This document shows, one piece after another, positions 1-5,536 of a DNA stretch of 24,857 nt. A model generated the notes under the pieces. That model was given only the letters and a program-made list of their open reading frames with translations. It did not search any database and had not been told where the DNA came from. The stretch lies in assembly GCA_913050645.1 (NCBI GenBank), contig CAJXAG010000011.1:1-24857 (forward strand). Reading direction: 5' to 3'. Both the position numbers and the translations under genes were made by a program. Numbering within the stretch: position 1 is the stretch's first letter; the number at the start of each line of letters is the position of its first letter. Source of the stretch: an uncultured bacterium (lineage in GTDB: Bacteria; Patescibacteriota; Minisyncoccia; Phycocordibacterales; UBA918).

Positions 1-11
1 TTTCCTTTGTT

Positions 12-30
12 CATAGACTTCTATTCTATG
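12..30. repeat. Short inverted repeat upstream of the first promoter
   Basis: CATAGA at 12-17 and TCTATG at 25-30 form a 6-bp inverted repeat. The rest of bases 1-84 shows no gene or other signal. The repeat could be chance. Confidence 0.25.
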
Positions 31-84
31 ACTGTATTTAAAGGTTGGGAAGCAACACTCAATCCCGCCAGATATAGAGCAGGG

Positions 85-113
85 TTGACAAATCATACGT
101 AGGAGCGTATGAT
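85..113 (+). promoter_or_regulatory. Sigma70-type promoter of the GNAT-nadK operon
   Basis: The -35 box TTGACA (85-90) and -10 box TATGAT (108-113) are separated by exactly 17 bases, which puts the start of transcription near 120. Between and across the boxes lies a perfect 8-bp inverted repeat, ATCATACG (92-99) and CGTATGAT (106-113), so a repressor could bind inside the promoter. A TAGTGT...ACAC operator follows directly. Confidence 0.75.
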
Positions 114-129
114 AGTGTCAGATATACAC
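113..129 (+). promoter_or_regulatory. Candidate operator, TAGTGT...ACAC type (site 1)
   Basis: The core GTGTCAGATATACAC (115-129) is a GTGT-N7-ACAC dyad that starts two bases after the -10 box and covers the transcription start. The same sequence with one change lies in the same place at 1682-1696, and a related one at 9253-9267. Position and repetition suggest a repressor site. The regulator is not identifiable in this window. Confidence 0.6.
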
Positions 130-160
130 GAAGTTCAATACAAATAAGGAGGACGGTGAT

Positions 161-754
161 ATGGCACAGAGCTCTGTACAACTTGGCGTGTTTACACTGC
201 CGGAAATCAGAGGTGACGGTTTTATGCTCCGGCCCTTTCGGCCAGCAGATGCAGAATCTTTACAGATGGCGCTTGATGACCCTGAGGTTACTCAACGTCT
301 GACGAATATTCCACAACCGTACACCATGGATCATGCGTATGGGTGGATTGCACACGCAGCCGCTCCGATTACTCAAAAGAGTGATCGTATATGTTTTGTG
401 ATTGATGTCGACGGCAAGGTTGCCGGCTCGGTTTCTTTTATTAATGTGCATTTCGGACAGCGCAATGCGCAGCTGAGCACCTGGGTGGCTAAAAATCACT
501 GGGGGCAAGGTTTGGCCACAAAGACTGTCCGTGCGCTGATTGAGTACGGCTTTACCAGTTTGAATCTGCATCGGATCTTTGCCTTCTACGTAGAAGACAA
601 CGAGAAGAGTAAGAAAATGCTACAACGACTTGGTTTTGTTAACGAAGGTGTGCATCGCCAAGAGTGGGAAAAGGAAGTTGATGGCGTGTTAAAGCGTTTT
701 GATTCAGTCCATTGCTCTCTTCTGCAACATGAATGGAAGGAAATGATGAAATGA
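161..754 (+). CDS. GNAT-family N-acetyltransferase, RimJ/RimL-like
   Basis: A 197-residue protein with the full GNAT fold of the RimJ/RimL subgroup. These enzymes move acetyl from acetyl-CoA to amino groups, often protein N-termini. The N-terminal strand LRPFRPADAESLQ is typical. The acetyl-CoA loop appears as NHWGQGLATKTVRALIEYGF, and the C-terminal segment with NEKSKKMLQRLGFVNEG is the usual GNAT motif B. A strong AAGGAGG site lies 8 bases before the ATG. The stop codon overlaps the nadK start (ATGA), so the two genes are translationally coupled. The substrate cannot be told from sequence. Being coupled to nadK, it may modify a small molecule or protein tied to NADP supply, but that is only inferred. 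Confidence 0.85.
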   Translation: MAQSSVQLGVFTLPEIRGDGFMLRPFRPADAESLQMALDDPEVTQRLTNIPQPYTMDHAYGWIAHAAAPITQKSDRICFVIDVDGKVAGSVSFINVHFGQRNAQLSTWVAKNHWGQGLATKTVRALIEYGFTSLNLHRIFAFYVEDNEKSKKMLQRLGFVNEGVHRQEWEKEVDGVLKRFDSVHCSLLQHEWKEMMK

Positions 755-1587
755 TGGATAAGTTTCTTATTACTTCTGCTGAAGGAGACCGTTATCATGC
801 GGCTCAGGCACTTGCACAAGAGGTGCGTGCATTCTTGCTGGAGCAAAACAAGATTGCACATTTTTCAACTGATTTAGGTACGTATGCAGCAAATCCTGAT
901 TTTATCATTGCTGTTGGTGGTGATGGAACGATCATGCGTGCAATGAAGAAGTATGAAGCGCCTGTGTTTGGTATACGGGCTGATGTGGAAGACTCCCTGG
1001 GATTTTTAGCTGCCGCAGATTATACAAACTGGCAGAACTCTTTAAACAAGGCTTTATCTGGTGAATATGATGTCGAAGGCCGGATGGCTCTAGATTTTAC
1101 CTGGCGTGGAAAAACGTTTGGTCCTATTATTAACGAGGTTTCAGTCCGTCATGAAGAGTACCCTGTATATTTCAAGGTTAAAATCAACCATGAAGTATGG
1201 TCACCAAAGTTGTGGACACGAGGATTGCTTGTCGCCACTTCAACCGGGGCCTTTGCTGAGAATTTCTCTTCTGGGGGACATCCGCTCGCGCGCTTGTCAG
1301 AAGATGTGGCACTTACTACTATTAATCCGCAACGTCCGGTTATGATTCCATATCCATTTCCTGAGATTGGTCTTGGTGGTTCGATTGAGATCGAATTTCT
1401 ACCTGGAAAGTATGATGGGATGGTAGTAGATGTAAAATGTGATGGTCGTAAGTATACGATTGACGGCGACAGTGTACATCCAGGAGAGTCAATTGTGATT
1501 CGAAAGCATCCTAAAAGGTTACTTCTTGCTACATTTGGCCTGAAGCAGCACATGGATGCAATGCGAAGAAAAGGGTTTCCAATTTGA
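751..1587 (+). CDS. nadK: NAD kinase
   Basis: A 278-residue ATP-NAD kinase, which phosphorylates the 2'-hydroxyl of the adenosine ribose of NAD to make NADP. The diagnostic GGDGT motif is at residues 56-60 (FIIAVGGDGTIMRAMKK). The NAD-binding loop that usually reads TPTGSTAY is diverged here to ATSTGAFAENFSSGG. Length is normal for the family. An ATG at 733 in the same frame is possible, but 751 has an AAGGA site at good spacing and gives a 4-base ATGA overlap with the acetyltransferase stop. It is the last step of the NAD route encoded in the next operon, and its operon shares the same operator type. Confidence 0.88.
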   Translation: MMDKFLITSAEGDRYHAAQALAQEVRAFLLEQNKIAHFSTDLGTYAANPDFIIAVGGDGTIMRAMKKYEAPVFGIRADVEDSLGFLAAADYTNWQNSLNKALSGEYDVEGRMALDFTWRGKTFGPIINEVSVRHEEYPVYFKVKINHEVWSPKLWTRGLLVATSTGAFAENFSSGGHPLARLSEDVALTTINPQRPVMIPYPFPEIGLGGSIEIEFLPGKYDGMVVDVKCDGRKYTIDGDSVHPGESIVIRKHPKRLLLATFGLKQHMDAMRRKGFPI

Positions 1588-1593
1588 AACTGA

Positions 1594-1625
1594 GGGCGAG
1601 CCAAACTGGCTCGCCCTTTTATTGT
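1594..1625 (+). terminator. Rho-independent terminator after nadK
   Basis: A 10-bp GC-rich stem, GGGCGAGCCA (1594-1603) with TGGCTCGCCC (1607-1616), has a 3-base loop and is followed by TTTTATTGTTT. Confidence 0.9.
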
Positions 1626-1628
1626 TTA

Positions 1629-1658
1629 CTAACTATATAGTTAGTGTACTATTGACAA
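1629..1658. promoter_or_regulatory. Palindrome and upstream operator half of the NAD salvage promoter
   Basis: A perfect 16-bp palindrome CTAACTATATAGTTAG (1629-1644) runs into TTAGTGTACTATTGACAA. The latter contains a TAGTGT box (1642-1647) and overlaps the -35 hexamer. The arrangement TAGTGTA-N3-TTGACA recurs at 9158-9173, so it is probably a second class of the same operator. Confidence 0.5.
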
Positions 1659-1680
1659 TTATTAAGCTTAGGTATAAGAT
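1652..1680 (+). promoter_or_regulatory. Promoter of the nudix-nadD-pncA-pncB-nadE operon
   Basis: TTGACA (1652-1657) and TAAGAT (1675-1680) are 17 bases apart. Transcription should start near 1687, leaving a leader of about 115 bases. The operator at 1682-1696 sits two bases after the -10 box, exactly as in the first promoter. Confidence 0.65.
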
Positions 1681-1696
1681 AGTGTTAGATATACAC
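1680..1696 (+). promoter_or_regulatory. Candidate operator, TAGTGT...ACAC type (site 2)
   Basis: GTGTTAGATATACAC (1682-1696) differs from site 1 by one base (T for C) and has the same offset from its -10 box. Two near-identical dyads at the start points of two NAD operons are good evidence for a common regulator. Known NAD regulators include NrtR and NiaR, but I cannot assign this motif to either. Confidence 0.6.
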
Positions 1697-1801
1697 AAAG
1701 TGTGTATGAATGATCATTGAAACAGTGCAGGAACATTGACAAAATGCCTAAAAATGGTACTTTTGGCCAAATTGTTCCCGCTCATTATAAGGAGATAACT
1801 G

Positions 1802-2461
1802 ATGCAGAAAATGGATACGACTTGCCCGCATTGCCAGCAGGTACACACTGTCGATCTGCTCAATACCAACAAATACAAGCTTGCAGCCGCAGGTACTGGA
1901 CTCATTGTTTTTCGCGAAATGGTCCCCAGCAGATTGCAGTTTCTGCTTTCAATGCGTGCTGCAATCGTGGGGCAAGGACTTGGGATTACCGGTGGTGGTC
2001 ATGTTGAGTGTGGTGAGGTTGCTGACCTCCCCACGCATACAGTGATTGAAACTGCGCTCGAAGCATATCGAGAGAGCAAGGAGGAAAACCCGGGTTTTGA
2101 TAAATTGTTCGATGAGGACACGTTCCTTGAACGCATTCAGCCGGTCGCTCAGTTCATGGTTTCAACTGATGATGTGAATGAAGTGCACAGTACGAATTTC
2201 AGTGCATTGCGCGTGTCTGATTCTGAATGGGATCAAATCGCAGTACTTCCTGAGAGTGAGGAACGTGTTGGCATGTTGCGTTGGGTCGATGGATACATTC
2301 CTGAGACTGGCCAAGTGTCACGTCGCTACCCAGAGAAAGCGGTGAAGTTGCACGATATAGCCGATGACGTCTGGCTTAGTGCAGAAAACTTTTTTCACCA
2401 GCACGAGCTGCGTGCAATCGCGATGATCGGCTACCTGCACCAGAAAAATCGTTTGTGGTAA
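1802..2461 (+). CDS. Nudix hydrolase with an N-terminal CxxC zinc-knuckle-like segment
   Basis: A 219-residue Nudix protein. The Nudix box is recognisable as GGGHVECGE (64-72) followed after an insertion by REskEENPG (90-98), which carries the metal-binding glutamates. Nudix enzymes cleave nucleoside diphosphates linked to another group, such as ADP-ribose, NADH or FAD. The N-terminus has CPHC (8-11), which could bind zinc with a partner or be a relic of an NADH-pyrophosphatase-like zinc segment. It is the first gene of the NAD salvage operon and ends two codons before nadD, so a role in recycling ADP-ribose or NAD(H) is likely but not shown. It is not an obvious NrtR regulator: the C-terminus shows no clear winged-helix pattern. 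The start has an AAGGAG site about 9 bases upstream. Confidence 0.78.
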   Translation: MQKMDTTCPHCQQVHTVDLLNTNKYKLAAAGTGLIVFREMVPSRLQFLLSMRAAIVGQGLGITGGGHVECGEVADLPTHTVIETALEAYRESKEENPGFDKLFDEDTFLERIQPVAQFMVSTDDVNEVHSTNFSALRVSDSEWDQIAVLPESEERVGMLRWVDGYIPETGQVSRRYPEKAVKLHDIADDVWLSAENFFHQHELRAIAMIGYLHQKNRLW

Positions 2462-2471
2462 GGAGGTGTCT

Positions 2472-3137
2472 ATGAAAAAACGAACTATTGGCATACTTGG
2501 TGCATCTGCGAATCCACTGCATGTAGGACATCTGCATGTCGCACTTGCAGCACTTGGTCAACTGCCTTCGCTCGATGAAGTGTGGTTTATGGTCACCCCA
2601 CATAATCCTCTGAAGGATCGTGCGGGGTACGCTCCGGTGGAGCACCGCTTGCATATGGCACACCTTACTGCTCGGGAGAGTGGGGAGTTGGGTCATCGAC
2701 TGAAGGTAAGCGACTTTGAGGTGCAGCTGCAACGTTTTGGTGTTGAAAATGCAACTGCAGTGATGCTTGAACACTTTCGTGATTCATATCCTTCACTGCA
2801 GCCAGTGTGGCTTATGGGTGCTGACAATCTCGCACAGATACACCAGTGGGGTGATCGTTGGCGCGAGATTATGGAGGAGTATCCAGTTGGTGTTTTCTCA
2901 CGGCCGGGTGCAAACTTGGCCTTTGAGCACGCACCGGCAGCACAACAGTATGGGAAAGCATTTGTTGCATCCCAGGCATTCAGCTGTGTACCCGGTACCT
3001 GGACAATGCTTGATACACTCACGCATCCTGCGTCGGCAACGGAGATTCGCCAGCAACTCGCTTCTGGTGAACAGCCGGAGTATATCTCTGATGAGGTGGT
3101 TGCATACATTAAGCAATACAAACTACTTGGTGTATGA
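2472..3137 (+). CDS. nadD: Nicotinate-nucleotide adenylyltransferase
   Basis: A 221-residue enzyme that joins ATP and nicotinate mononucleotide to form deamido-NAD. The N-terminus GILGASANPLHVGHLHV has the nucleotidyltransferase HxGH signature at residues 17-20. The second signature near the C-terminus is SATEIR, the counterpart of ISxTxxR. The motif TPHNPLKD is characteristic of NadD and contacts the substrate. Length is typical. The start is set by AGGAGG at 2461-2466, with the ATG five bases later; a GTG at 2466 lies inside that ribosome site and is unlikely. It follows the Nudix gene with a 10-base gap and is followed by the first copy of the structured RNA element. Confidence 0.92.
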   Translation: MKKRTIGILGASANPLHVGHLHVALAALGQLPSLDEVWFMVTPHNPLKDRAGYAPVEHRLHMAHLTARESGELGHRLKVSDFEVQLQRFGVENATAVMLEHFRDSYPSLQPVWLMGADNLAQIHQWGDRWREIMEEYPVGVFSRPGANLAFEHAPAAQQYGKAFVASQAFSCVPGTWTMLDTLTHPASATEIRQQLASGEQPEYISDEVVAYIKQYKLLGV

Positions 3138-3141
3138 ACCA

Positions 3142-3240
3142 ATAGCTCAGAAGTTCTCAGTAGTGCCTAAGCGACAACGTCGCTTAGGCTTCTCTGAGAA
3201 TTCCGGAGGGAATTCTAAAAACGAAAAATAGTTCTTTAAA
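3142..3240 (+). ncRNA. Structured intercistronic RNA element, copy 1 (before pncA)
   Basis: The nadD-pncA gap holds a conserved layout: ATAGCTC, then CAGAAGTTCT, then an 11-bp apical stem (3165-3175 with 3179-3189, loop AAC), then CTGAGAATTCC. AGTTCTCAG (3152-3160) pairs with CTGAGAATT (3194-3202) to form the lower stem. The same AGAATTCC (3197-3204) can instead pair with GGAATTCT (3209-3216) in a second hairpin with loop GGAG. The two pairings exclude each other, as in an RNA switch. There is no run of T, so it is not an ordinary terminator. A homologous copy lies before pncB. I know of no described RNA family that it matches. Confidence 0.7.
3231..3240 (+). promoter_or_regulatory. boxA-like sequence before pncA
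   Basis: GTTCTTTAAAACA closely resembles the boxA antitermination sequence of rRNA leaders (GTTCTTTGAAAA in Bacillus, TGCTCTTTAACA in E. coli), which NusB-NusE binds. It lies between the structured RNA and the AAGGAG site of pncA. The same word occurs before four other genes in the window. Confidence 0.5.
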
Positions 3241-3257
3241 ACAAGAAGGAGAAAGAT

Positions 3258-4085
3258 ATGACATTCCAAGACTTGAAAAATCAAACGTGTCTAGTTGTGA
3301 TTGACGGGCAGTTTGATTTTACTGATCTGCCAGGTGCAGCACTCCCGGTGAAAGGGGGTGCTAACGCGTTGCAAAACATTGGTCAAGCACTACAGCATAA
3401 CCCGGCTGCTATTGGTAAGGTTGTGTTGACACAAGATTGGCATAAGAAAAATGCCTTTACGAGTGCTGGTGCAGGACGGATTGTTGATGCATCTGGTGAT
3501 CCATTGTCTGGATATACTCCAGTTTCACTGGGTGATGTACAGAAGCAAACATTTGTCGCAGCAGACTCAAAAGACCAAGCTTGGCTTTTGAAGAGTGCAA
3601 CGCAACTTTTCGATGCTGACATGAAAGAAATCATGGTTTGGCCAGAACACTGTGTTGAGGACACACCTGGTGCTGATTTCGACGATGCGTTGATGCGAGG
3701 CGTGGCTGCATGGTTTGTTGCAACAGGGAATACCCCTGTTGTGCACCGGAAAAGCCTTGATCCGGATCGTGAACAGTATGGTGCGTTTGGCGCAGAGATC
3801 CCTAATCGTTACACAGGCGAGATGGAATTCGATGAAGAGCTCGTTCATAGCATTTTGATGCAAAAGCGTAAGCTGTGGGGCGGGCTCGCTCGAGGGCACT
3901 GCCTGGCTGCTTCGTTTGATCAAGCTTTGTCGCGTGAAGACCCAGCAAACTATCACACGCACGTTATCTTGCGGAATGGCACTGCTGATGTCCCAGGTTT
4001 TGAAGAGTACGGAGAAGCTTGGGTGAAAGGTTGGCAGGAGAAGGGTGTGCAGGTAATGACTGTCGCTGAAGCTTTTGCTGCCTAA
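3258..4085 (+). CDS. pncA: Nicotinamidase
   Basis: A 275-residue isochorismatase-fold enzyme that hydrolyses nicotinamide to nicotinate and ammonia, the entry step of this salvage route. All expected residues are visible: the catalytic Asp16 (VVIDGQFDF), metal ligands Asp60 and His62 (LTQDWHKKN) and His131 (WPEHC), Lys165 (VVHRKSLD), and the nucleophile near Cys214 (GGLARGHCLAASFDQA). It is about 60 residues longer than E. coli PncA, with the extra length in the loops between residues 75-110 and 165-200. The start has AAGGAG at ideal spacing. A structured RNA and a boxA-like word lie upstream, and a second copy of that RNA follows the stop. Confidence 0.88.
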   Translation: MTFQDLKNQTCLVVIDGQFDFTDLPGAALPVKGGANALQNIGQALQHNPAAIGKVVLTQDWHKKNAFTSAGAGRIVDASGDPLSGYTPVSLGDVQKQTFVAADSKDQAWLLKSATQLFDADMKEIMVWPEHCVEDTPGADFDDALMRGVAAWFVATGNTPVVHRKSLDPDREQYGAFGAEIPNRYTGEMEFDEELVHSILMQKRKLWGGLARGHCLAASFDQALSREDPANYHTHVILRNGTADVPGFEEYGEAWVKGWQEKGVQVMTVAEAFAA

Positions 4086-4090
4086 CCTCC

Positions 4091-4180
4091 ATAGCTCTTC
4101 AGAAGTTCTGAAGTTGCTCGACGAACAAGTGTTCGTCGAGCTTCCTACAGAATTCCGGAAGGGGATTCTGTTCTTTAAAA
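4091..4180 (+). ncRNA. Structured intercistronic RNA element, copy 2 (before pncB)
   Basis: This copy repeats the layout of 3142-3240: ATAGCTC, CAGAAGTTCT, an 11-bp apical stem (4116-4126 with 4131-4141, loop AAGT), then CAGAATTCCGG. The apical stem keeps its closing G-C pair and its 11-bp length while almost all other pairs are changed, which is compensatory variation. The lower stem is AGTTCTG (4104-4110) with CAGAATT (4148-4154). The competing hairpin is AGAATTCC (4149-4156) with GGGATTCT (4162-4169), containing one G-U pair and the loop GGAAG. The boxA-like GTTCTTTAAAA begins at 4170, directly after it. Confidence 0.7.
4170..4180 (+). promoter_or_regulatory. boxA-like sequence before pncB
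   Basis: GTTCTTTAAAA abuts the second hairpin of the structured RNA. It has the same word and relative place as the one before pncA, about 20 bases ahead of the AAGGAG site. Confidence 0.5.
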
Positions 4181-4210
4181 TTGAATACAACAAAATGGAA
4201 GGAGAGCACT

Positions 4211-5473
4211 ATGAACGCTCATGTTAAACCGCAGGGTCTTCTGTGGGCAAAAGATGCGCCGATTGTTCGTCGTATTGACGAAAATGACGTGTACAAAATA
4301 CTGATGCTCTATCTTATCTGGAGTTTTTATCCGAATCTCCGGGTGAAGTTTGCCTTCAAGAACCGCACTGTGAAAGTGCCAATTGGTCAGTATGTAGAGG
4401 CACAGGAGTTTCAAGAACAACTCAATGCATACGCTGCTATGAAGTTTAACGACGAAGTCATCGCCACATTTCGGTCGTGGATGATGTTCCCGGAAGATTT
4501 TCTGGAGTGGCTGAAGACGATTGACCTGACCCCCGCGCAAGTGGAGAAGAAGGGCAATGAACTTTTCATCACTGTAGAAGGACTTTGGGCATTGGTGACG
4601 TTGCAAGAAATTCCCAGTCTGTGTATCGCCTCTGATCTTGGCGGTCGTGGCTTTGCTGCGGCTAACGGGATCTCTGAGACTGATCTCTTTAACGAAGGGA
4701 ATCGCCGTCTGGATGAGAAGATTGCGATCTTCAAAGCCAATCCTGAGTTGCGTATTGCGCAGTTTGGGTTACGTCGTCGTTTCTCGGGTCTCTGGGAAGA
4801 GCACGTGACGCAGCGGCTACTTGATGAATGTGGCCCAGTGTTTACCGGAGTGTCCAACATGTACCTTGCCGACAAGTTCGGTGTGGAAGCTGTGGGTACC
4901 AATGCACACGAATTGCCGATGGCGCTCACTGCACTGGCACGACACACCAGTGAAGACGCTATGCGTGAGGCGCCATACACGGTGCTGAAACTCTGGCAAC
5001 GTCTCTATAGCCACAAATCACTCATCATGCTTGATGATGCATACGGCTCGGATGTATTCCGTACTAACTTGCCGTATCACTATCTAAAAGCCTATAAAGG
5101 GTTTCGGCATGACTCTGGCGATCCGTTTGAGTATGGTGATGCAGTGATCAAGCTGTATGAAGAGAAAGGTCTTGACCCTCGCGGTCGTCTGATTATCTTC
5201 AGCGATGGCTTGAATCCGCAGAAGACTGTTGACTTGCTCAACTACTTCCGTGGCCGGATCATGGTTGCCTTTGGTATGGGTACCAACCTGACCAACGACA
5301 TGGGCTTTATCAAGGCCTGGTCGCTTGTGATGAAGATTGTGGAAGCTGCTGGAAACCCAGCAGTGAAGCTTTCGAACAACCTGAATAAGGCGACTGGTGA
5401 CCCGGTTGAAGTCGAACTCTATAAGCACGTCTTTGGCTATACCAATACCGCCCGTGAAGTGGTGGTGTACTAA
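4211..5473 (+). CDS. pncB: Nicotinate phosphoribosyltransferase
   Basis: A 420-residue enzyme that joins nicotinate to PRPP, with ATP hydrolysis, to give nicotinate mononucleotide, the substrate of NadD. Family marks are the N-terminal DVYKILMLYLIWSFYPN, the segment VGTNAHELPMAL with the histidine that is phosphorylated in this family, the PRPP/phosphate region FRHDSGDPFEYGD, SDGLNPQKTVDL, and the classic FGMGTNLTNDMG. Length fits PncB. The start at 4211 follows GGAAGGAG; the TTG ten codons upstream lies before that site and is rejected. It sits between the structured RNA and a 26-bp palindrome before nadE. Confidence 0.92.
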   Translation: MNAHVKPQGLLWAKDAPIVRRIDENDVYKILMLYLIWSFYPNLRVKFAFKNRTVKVPIGQYVEAQEFQEQLNAYAAMKFNDEVIATFRSWMMFPEDFLEWLKTIDLTPAQVEKKGNELFITVEGLWALVTLQEIPSLCIASDLGGRGFAAANGISETDLFNEGNRRLDEKIAIFKANPELRIAQFGLRRRFSGLWEEHVTQRLLDECGPVFTGVSNMYLADKFGVEAVGTNAHELPMALTALARHTSEDAMREAPYTVLKLWQRLYSHKSLIMLDDAYGSDVFRTNLPYHYLKAYKGFRHDSGDPFEYGDAVIKLYEEKGLDPRGRLIIFSDGLNPQKTVDLLNYFRGRIMVAFGMGTNLTNDMGFIKAWSLVMKIVEAAGNPAVKLSNNLNKATGDPVEVELYKHVFGYTNTAREVVVY

Positions 5474-5481
5474 GAAAAACA

Positions 5482-5507
5482 GCATAGCAGCCTGCAGGCT
5501 GCTATGC
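5482..5507. repeat. 26-bp perfect palindrome between pncB and nadE
   Basis: GCATAGCAGCCTG (5482-5494) is followed at once by its exact reverse complement (5495-5507). As RNA it forms a strong hairpin without a T run, so it is more likely a processing or stability element than a terminator. As DNA it could be a dimer-binding site. Confidence 0.7.
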
Positions 5508-5536
5508 ATTCAAACTGAAACATGAAGGAACACATC

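Noticed and set aside
1717..2007. 96-codon frame overlapping the Nudix gene start
   Set aside because: It is out of frame with a well-supported Nudix gene that has its own AAGGAG site; no ribosome site of its own.
1802..2461. The Nudix protein as an NrtR regulator
   Set aside because: I see no winged-helix C-terminus, and the complete REskEE box fits an active hydrolase better.
3142..4180. The paired RNA elements as ordinary terminators or known NAD riboswitches
   Set aside because: No T run follows the stems, and the layout does not fit the NAD+-I or NAD+-II classes as I know them.
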